Positions 57,636 through 64,000 of a stretch of 64,000 nt of DNA are shown in pieces. The DNA lies in NCBI GenBank assembly GCA_963965975.1, contig OZ014413.1:7075501-7139500 (forward strand). Reading direction: 5' to 3'. Position numbers and translations under genes: made by a program. Within the stretch, counting starts at the first letter, position 1, and the number at the start of each line of letters is the position of its first letter. Source of the stretch: Xestospongia bergquistia. Taxonomy: Eukaryota > Porifera > Demospongiae > Haplosclerida > Petrosiidae. Under the pieces are notes generated by a model that did not search any database, was not told the DNA's origin, and was given only the letters and a program-made list of their open reading frames with translations.

Positions 57636-60600
57636 TCAATCACTGCAGTGTCCTAGGACAGGCTCTCTAAACTCTGAGCATGAACCATAAAATGAGCCAC
57701 TGACATCTGTAAATAGTAATTGTCTCTTAGTTGTTTTACGAGTAAATGATGATGACACTTTCATGTACCACAGACGAAATTTCGCATATTTCCACTCAAA
57801 CCATCTTTTTACAATATTAATCTTTCTGAAAACCCAGAGTACATGATATATAATGACCATCACTAATGTAACAAATGTCAGAAACACAGAAGAAAAACAG
57901 ATTATTTTTGTCATAAATGTATCCTTCTGAAAAAGATAGTAACCAATTAAGTAAATAAGTGTTATATTCATTACCAAACCACTATCAAGAAGATTAATTA
58001 ATTTGCTTCTAAATGGTTTGATATATGTTTGAATGACAAGGAAAATTACCAACATTAGATTTGTTGCAAAAAAGAGAGAATAAACATCAGTAGTTCTATA
58101 TTTGGCATATATTCCATACAAAGCACATAGTAACAGAAGACGTAATGTAAACCAATATTGTTTACCTTCTTTATAAGGGGCATGGATAGCTTCTAGAATA
58201 GGTCGTAAGTACTTGCTGGCACATGCTAGTGGTCTAAGTGGTTTAGCAAAGAGAAGTAGAAGTACATATGGTAACAGTAGACCAATAACTACTATCAGAG
58301 TTACTATCATTAGTATACGATGGGAGTATCCTCCATACTTGACAGTACCATCTAAATACCAAACATAATGTACATCATTGGATGTGTAAACTTCAGCATA
58401 TGTCATTACATTGACCAATTGAAGGAGTAGTTTAGAGAAAGAAATGTGTACAACAGTAACCAGTACTTGAACTGAGGAATGAGCTATTCTATTGGAAAGC
58501 TTTGGTGAAAAATGACTGAGAATAATCAAGACAATGACTATTGTCAGAAGATAAAGAGGAAACACAAAACCAAGGCTAACTTTCCATAACTCTGTCATTC
58601 CATTGTAAAAACATGTAGGAAGACCTGTCTCAAAATTTAAAACATGGATAATAAATATAGCAAATCCTGACAATTGATCAATTGAAGATTTAAAATAATG
58701 ATATCTTAACATGTCAAGCAAACCACAATTAGCAGCCTGAGCATAGAATATAATTCCATTGAGTGTACCAGTTGTTAATGTAAGTTTAAGAGCATATAAC
58801 AAGTAAATAAGAATTGGGCCACTAATTAAAACAAAAATTACCGATGTTATCCAAGCATTACTACAATGCTGACATTCTGTAGAGCCAAATACCACACTTA
58901 ATCCTTCACTACATCTACCACATAATGTTCCTTCACGTTGATATAAACACAATGGTGGATGATAGTCAGTGATACCATCTGAAAGTTTAAAACTTTGTCT
59001 AGTTGTAACATTACCACTGTAGAAGTAAGGTAGTATGTGATTGCTATCACAATATCCAATTGGACAAGTTAAAGATACACCAAACTGTGTCTCCGTTTTG
59101 TTCTCATATTCTATTGTTCCTGCCCAAGAGATAAATGTGTAAAGTCTTGTTATTGTCTGACTACTTACATTACCAATAATTGGGACTGTAAGGTGATTAT
59201 GTTTTCTCAAGTTATCAAATGAAGATGAAAGTTCACAGATTCCTTTTATCTTATTCAAATCAAATCCCAATGGACATGGATGTATTTTGACACTTTTCGT
59301 TAGAATTGTTTGTTGATTGTGAAGAGAGAATACAATTATTCCATCTGTAATATTGAATTGATCATTTCCATGAACAGTCATACTAATGGTTGTGCAATTT
59401 TTGCCTTCTTGTATCAGTTGTTCTTGATCATAAAAAGACAACCAGAGTTTTGTTGTTTTAGGAATATTAGGTTGTGAATAATTTCTAACAATATCAATTG
59501 CTATGGTAGAATAAACATTTCTATCAAGAGCATCATTAGCTGAAATACAGTAATAAATTTCCTGTCCTGGATATATTTGTAAAGGTGGTTGCATATCAAC
59601 ACCTTCTGTAAGAATTTCTGGAATAGTTGAAATTGGAAGCAAAGAAGAATTCGATTTCGTTTTGGTAAAATTGAAGTGTTGATTATAATATTTCATTACA
59701 TCTTGAGGAGATTTAAGAAAGTCTGAGTTGTTAATATAACATGAGAATAGAGGCTCCGCATATATTGACATTCCAGCTCTTTTTGCTTCATTGTCTGAGA
59801 ACGTTACTTGTTGAACATTTGAGTCAATATGTATGGCGCACTTTCCATCGCCTCTAGCATGTATAGCTCCTCCTAATAACTCAGCCCAATTATTAGTAAA
59901 CGTGGCTATAACTTCGCTCATAAAATGTAGTTGACAGTTGCCTACGAGAAGAATTGCAGGTCCATTTGTGGCATAATTATTATTAAAAGTTAAATTACCA
60001 GATAGATAGACATTTGAACCTTTAGAACTTATAACTGATCCATAATTGTTACTGAAGTTAGATGTCCCAGTGATCTCAACCTTAGCAATTTTGTGGAAAT
60101 AAAAAATACCTGCTGATGATACAATTGGAATTCCAATATCTTGAGAATTCTTTGTAGCAGTAGTACTGTCCAATGTAATAGAGACATTGCCTGTATTGTC
60201 AGCAAACTGATAGACTGTGGCATATAAACAAGCTCCAGTATTTGCAACAAAATTTTCTAAAAATGTACATCTTCTAAAACGAATATCAAGATGAACATCT
60301 CCAGGATTGACAATACCAATGTAGACAGCTCCATAGTCCAGTCCGTTTATTGGCCAGTTGTCAAGGCCTCGGTGTTTAAAAAAAGATGTGTTATAAAAAT
60401 GAAGCTGTGATTTATGCAGTCTTTCTTTTTTAGACTCAGGTAATGATTGCCAACAAAACACAAGAGCTGCTCCATGATAGGGGTAATAGTTCATGTTATT
60501 ACTAAATTTTGTATTGGTAATAGCTGTGTTAGTAACAGCAGAAGTTTGATAATGCAAAATAAACATACCACCTGCAAAACTACCAGTATTATGAACAAAA

Positions 60601-61493
60601 TGTGACTCAGTTATATGAACTGATACCTGACCACGTTGTGTGTAAAGCATTGTTAATCCAGCTGCATTGACAATAGATTTGGAACCACCAGTAGATGATG
60701 GATGTTTGTTGTAGTAGGTATCAGCAATGCAAGAATAAGTGTTGTAATCATAGTTATAAGAGAAAGAAACATCATTAATATGTACATCAGAGACCTGTTC
60801 AATACTGTGCTCTTCTTGAAAAGTATTGTTAATATCCATGTAATGAAGAAGAAAGCCACTTCCAATACTCTGGTTGTTATTTTGGTGAACTTCAATACTA
60901 TAGGTTGAATTAGACATATTAACTCTACTGATACTAGAGTTATATAAATTTGCACCAATCATAGCAAACCCATATGAGTAGTAGATATTAACTTGAGTTA
61001 TATTGACCTGACAATGAACAAAGACTAAGACAGCAGCATGAGATGTAGTGTAATGTAGAGATGAAGTATTGAGGTAGTCAGTGATTGCGTTATCTTGTAT
61101 AGTAGTGAGATATGTACCACAATTGTTAATCATCAAATGTTTAAGAGTCACTTGAGAGTTGAAGAAAACTAGACCTCGTCTTGGGCGTCGAAATGTCTGC
61201 AGTGTGTCATTATGAATACATGTTATATTTGCCATTTCTGTTGAAGAATCACTGCGTATTTCAATTATGCTTCTTTGCTGAGTTGCCACTTGACAGAATT
61301 CACCAGGTGAAATATTGAAGTTGACGGAACTGTTTAACAAGAACACAATGTGTTGAGAGGACCATGTTGTGTTACACAGGTACTTCTCTAAATCAGAGGA
61401 TGAATTAACTGGAAATATATGATTACTATTTCCACTACATGACATTAAGAAAGAAAAGAGAATTGGCAAAATATAAAAGAATATTTGTAACAT
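57636..61493 (-). CDS. Beta-helix ectodomain multi-pass membrane protein
   Basis: An intronless 1,285-aa protein. Signal peptide (MLQIFFYILPILFSFLMSCS), then an extracellular region of about 850 residues. Its first 600 or so consist of repeated short strands with Asn and small residues (FSNNMNYYPYHGAAL, FSNNYGSVISSKGSNVYLSG, LTFNNNYATNGPAILL, FTNNWAELLGGAIHA). This is the pattern of right-handed parallel beta-helix or polymorphic-membrane-protein-like repeats (FxNN...GGAI). A Cys-rich juxtamembrane stretch (CLYQREGTLCGRCSEGLS, CQHCSN) leads to about eight hydrophobic segments between residues 880 and 1205, and a basic cytosolic tail of about 80 residues. Such proteins are abundant in sponges and some protists; function is unknown. 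The seven-to-nine helix block after a large ectodomain could be receptor-like or channel-like (inference). Upstream 61540-61560 holds a TATATATAC candidate TATA box. Relics of the gene lie at 56505-56620 and 62620-63480. Confidence 0.8.
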   Translation of the reverse strand: MLQIFFYILPILFSFLMSCSGNSNHIFPVNSSSDLEKYLCNTTWSSQHIVFLLNSSVNFNISPGEFCQVATQQRSIIEIRSDSSTEMANITCIHNDTLQTFRRPRRGLVFFNSQVTLKHLMINNCGTYLTTIQDNAITDYLNTSSLHYTTSHAAVLVFVHCQVNITQVNIYYSYGFAMIGANLYNSSISRVNMSNSTYSIEVHQNNNQSIGSGFLLHYMDINNTFQEEHSIEQVSDVHINDVSFSYNYDYNTYSCIADTYYNKHPSSTGGSKSIVNAAGLTMLYTQRGQVSVHITESHFVHNTGSFAGGMFILHYQTSAVTNTAITNTKFSNNMNYYPYHGAALVFCWQSLPESKKERLHKSQLHFYNTSFFKHRGLDNWPINGLDYGAVYIGIVNPGDVHLDIRFRRCTFLENFVANTGACLYATVYQFADNTGNVSITLDSTTATKNSQDIGIPIVSSAGIFYFHKIAKVEITGTSNFSNNYGSVISSKGSNVYLSGNLTFNNNYATNGPAILLVGNCQLHFMSEVIATFTNNWAELLGGAIHARGDGKCAIHIDSNVQQVTFSDNEAKRAGMSIYAEPLFSCYINNSDFLKSPQDVMKYYNQHFNFTKTKSNSSLLPISTIPEILTEGVDMQPPLQIYPGQEIYYCISANDALDRNVYSTIAIDIVRNYSQPNIPKTTKLWLSFYDQEQLIQEGKNCTTISMTVHGNDQFNITDGIIVFSLHNQQTILTKSVKIHPCPLGFDLNKIKGICELSSSFDNLRKHNHLTVPIIGNVSSQTITRLYTFISWAGTIEYENKTETQFGVSLTCPIGYCDSNHILPYFYSGNVTTRQSFKLSDGITDYHPPLCLYQREGTLCGRCSEGLSVVFGSTECQHCSNAWITSVIFVLISGPILIYLLYALKLTLTTGTLNGIIFYAQAANCGLLDMLRYHYFKSSIDQLSGFAIFIIHVLNFETGLPTCFYNGMTELWKVSLGFVFPLYLLTIVIVLIILSHFSPKLSNRIAHSSVQVLVTVVHISFSKLLLQLVNVMTYAEVYTSNDVHYVWYLDGTVKYGGYSHRILMIVTLIVVIGLLLPYVLLLLFAKPLRPLACASKYLRPILEAIHAPYKEGKQYWFTLRLLLLCALYGIYAKYRTTDVYSLFFATNLMLVIFLVIQTYIKPFRSKLINLLDSGLVMNITLIYLIGYYLFQKDTFMTKIICFSSVFLTFVTLVMVIIYHVLWVFRKINIVKRWFEWKYAKFRLWYMKVSSSFTRKTTKRQLLFTDVSGSFYGSCSEFREPVLGHCSD

Positions 61494-62600
61494 GACAATG
61501 TAGCTTTAAGCTTCGATCGTTTCTAGAGATTGTCTGTTTACTATCTACTCTATATATACTCGTTAGTGCTTTTTAATAAATGATTATGAAAATAAGCAAT
61601 TAACCCAGTTCTTTCAGAACAATGAAAAGCTGAAAGATAACAATAGTAAGATATTTAAAAACAAGTCATAAAATGTTTGTGAAAATTCTACATTTTAGGT
61701 AAATTGTCATTAGGAAAACATTGTTGACTAAATAGAGTTAAGAATAAAAATGAGTTATGTTAATTTTCAAATTATTTACTGGATGGACAAGTAGTCTTTG
61801 TAGTTGAGATCTCACTTGTCCACAACAATATGTATACCTGCATCTTCAGATTAGTAAATGGCATTCGGAAATTTCATTGATATAGCACTTGTGCATAGAG
61901 AAAATTGGTTGTAATGTTGATAAATATATAAAATTGTTATGATTTCTATTGTCATTATAAAAATGAAACCTGTAAAACTCTAAACACTATTGTCTACTAA
62001 AAATACTATGAAGGAAAACATATATTTACTATAACTCCCTTGACATCAACAAAACTAGTTACAAATATATATAATAAAATAAACAAGTAAATAATCTAAG
62101 AGCTAATAATTCTAATATTTAGTGCTTTGCCTCTTGTTGCCTTAAGAAAGAGAATTATGAAATGACTCTATAATTTGACTTGAACCATACAAAGAAACAC
62201 TGCATTTGAGAACATTATTGTTCATCAACAACTGGCCTTTTATCTATATATAGTAAATGAATTAAAGAATGCTTGTATTAAGGGGACCTTTTTCTTTTAA
62301 CCCAGAGAAAATGGTAGAAAAAACAAAAAAGACAAAATTGTAATGCTGACTGATATAAATATTATTTCAAATATTGCATCTTGACGATTATTAAGAAAAA
62401 AAACATCTTGTGGTATACATAAAAATCATGTTAAACATCATTGAGTAATCAAGTATACTCACTAGTCTGTTCTTAATAGTTTAAGTACAAAACTTGTAAA
62501 AGTAAGAATAATGTCATTATTAGTGTTGCTATCACATATGTTATAAAATGATTTATTGCTTTGTAGTATGTATAAACAATACATGTATTCACTAGCAAAA
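61494..62600. other. Upstream region of the beta-helix protein gene
   Basis: CTATATATACTCG near 61549 may be a TATA element about 55 bp upstream of the start codon. No gene or repeat recognised beyond that. Confidence 0.4.
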
Positions 62601-62619
62601 GAAATCGAGCTAAAAACCA

Positions 62620-63480
62620 GTACTCCTTTTCTTCTTGTAGATGTCAGGCATATTTATTTTCTTTTGTACACTGTATTGGTCCAGGAAAGTTGAGTAAAGA
62701 ACCAAATGTAGTAAGATAGGGATAAAAATTATAGTAATGTGATGATTCTTTAAACGAGCAGTGAACCAACACCATATTTTATTACCAATACCAATACCAA
62801 ATTTCAATACCAAACTTTGTAAGCTATGTTTGCACTGTAGGTGTCAGCTGATGTGAAGACATTAATAATATCTAGTACTAATTTTGAAAAGGAGACATAT
62901 ATGATAGCAATAAGTACTTGGATGGATGAATGAGTTATTCTAGTGGAATGCCTGACACAATAATTACTAAGTAAAATGAGGATAGCAAAAATTGTCAAGT
63001 GATAGAGTGGAAATAGTAAACTAAGACAAGTTTTCTATAACTCTGTCATCCTATTGTAAAAGCACAGAGGAAAACCAAGTCCTTCATTCATTAATAATAT
63101 GATGAAAAGTTAATTTGGAGATCTTTGCTAAATTATTTCCTGTAAATAACTACAACAAATCTATTTCTCCACAATTTGCAATAGCCTGTGTACAGAAAAT
63201 ATTTCCATTAAGTATATCATTTGTTAATGTGAGTTTGAGAGCATAAAACAGCAAATGATGAGGGGATAAGATGCTGCATAAATGAAAAAGTCCACAACCA
63301 CCAATTACTTACATTGCTTACATTATGTAGAACCAAATACTACACTTTATCCATCACAACTACAACATAGTATATCTCTACATTAATATAAACACACAGG
63401 ACTACTAATATCTGAACAATTGTCATTACTATCTGTTAACATTATTTTATTCCTGTTCTACAAAAATAATTACACATGCT
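62620..63480 (-). pseudogene. Decayed copy of the beta-helix membrane protein, membrane region only
   Basis: The reverse strand shows, in order and in shifting frames: the CxxC-rich juxtamembrane part (63330-63400), LKLTLTNDI...GNIF (63190-63240), the CFYNRMTEL segment (63030-63065), FPLYHLTIFAILILL and STRITHSSIQVLIAIIYVSF (62870-63010), and a later helix IIFIPILLHLVLYSTFL (62680-62740). The large ectodomain is absent. Several stops; non-functional. Confidence 0.75.
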
Positions 63481-64000
63481 TTCACAGATTAGAATTTCAA
63501 TATAGCTTTTAGTATGTAAAAATTAATTACTATTTATTACTTTAATTATTGAAACTGAAACTAAATTTGAATAAATAAGTTAAGTTTTAAGCATAAGCGG
63601 AAATTATATCCGAATTCAATTGTCCATGTTTCCTTACTGACTCTCAAGCAAAATAAATGCTAATAAATAGCAAATGATATACTATCATCGTACCCAGGCG
63701 TTCGAGAAAGAAAAAAAGCGCCTGGTAACTAGTGTTTGCGCATGCGTATAATTTCCATTGGAAAATAAGGAATCCTCCGTCAAACATAACGCCTTTTACT
63801 GCAATGTCAAATTGTGATGGGTACTTGTACAAATGATAGAAACTTTTCTGCTGCTCTACTCTAAGCTCTAAAGCAGCTAGGAAGGCCAAATGTAACTCTT
63901 AAAAAAGAGCAACTCTTGTTCGTTGAAGCTATATATAACGGAAAAGATGTCTTCGTGTGGTTTTGCATCCCAACAGCAATGAACAAGTTTGATTCTCTTT
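63481..64000. other. Window end with one weak candidate exon
   Basis: An 81-codon frame on the minus strand at 63644-63889 begins MAFLAALELRVEQQKSFYHL and has coding-like composition up to about 63710. The sequence around it is less AT-rich than the rest, as in a gene's 5' region. No domain recognised, and the 3' end reads like intron. It may be a first exon or a promoter-proximal fragment; I do not call a gene. Confidence 0.3.

Noticed and set aside
1..64000. tRNA or rRNA genes
   Set aside because: No cloverleaf with conserved A and B boxes and no rRNA-like conserved stretch was recognised by eye; a covariance-model scan would decide.

Overview
The window looks like nuclear DNA of an early-branching animal, most likely a demosponge. 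It is strongly AT-rich. Genes carry spliceosomal introns, many of only 44-80 bp, with GTAAGT-like donors. The repertoire (SRCR-domain receptors, a GH76 domain fused to somatomedin-B-like modules, a beta-helix ectodomain on a multi-pass membrane protein, a UDP-glucuronosyltransferase) fits sponge gene families. The species is an inference; no rRNA, tRNA, CRISPR or bacterial-type operon was seen.

Layout. (1) 1-4348, minus strand: the 5' part of SRCR receptor gene 1; its 3' end lies outside the window. (2) 5.9-9.3 kb: a decayed and an intact trypsin-like protease on the plus strand, and tail-to-tail with them a small two-exon gene encoding only a short domain of the kind that often precedes such proteases. 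(3) 10.0-10.5 kb: a degenerate minisatellite. (4) 11.6-20.0 kb: a cluster of broken copies of a POT/MFS-type transporter in both orientations, mixed with dispersed repeats and an LTR fragment. (5) 21,870-32,041, minus strand: a complete paralogue of gene 1, predicted at about 1,503 aa with ten SRCR domains, one transmembrane helix and a tail ending in a PPxY motif. (6) 32,057-38,645: a 6.6-kb DNA transposon with terminal inverted repeats, a TA target duplication and three spliced genes. It lies about 14 bp upstream of the start codon of SRCR gene 2. Gene 1 keeps the unoccupied site, so the insertion boundaries are base-exact. (7) 38.8-40.6 kb: Ty3/Gypsy-like integrase relic, LTR and other repeats. 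(8) 41,142-42,686: the only intact transporter copy. (9) 44.4-46.25 kb: a long foldback and a 681-bp TTAA-flanked element, whose empty site is preserved in another repeat copy at 18,057. (10) 46,522-48,147: intronless UDP-glucuronosyltransferase. (11) 49,861-51,832: secreted GH76-like glycosidase with a duplicated fragment just upstream. (12) 52.6-53.9 kb: a more diverged transporter pseudogene. (13) 57,636-61,493: a 1,285-aa beta-helix multi-pass membrane protein, with decayed copies on both sides.

The genes do not form one pathway. The common theme is local duplication followed by decay: almost every family here has an intact copy and one or more broken copies nearby. Surface and secreted proteins dominate. 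The best candidates for undescribed biology are the three-gene transposon, the protease and stand-alone companion-domain pair, and the unequal-exchange history of the SRCR genes, where two-domain exon modules are gained and lost in frame.
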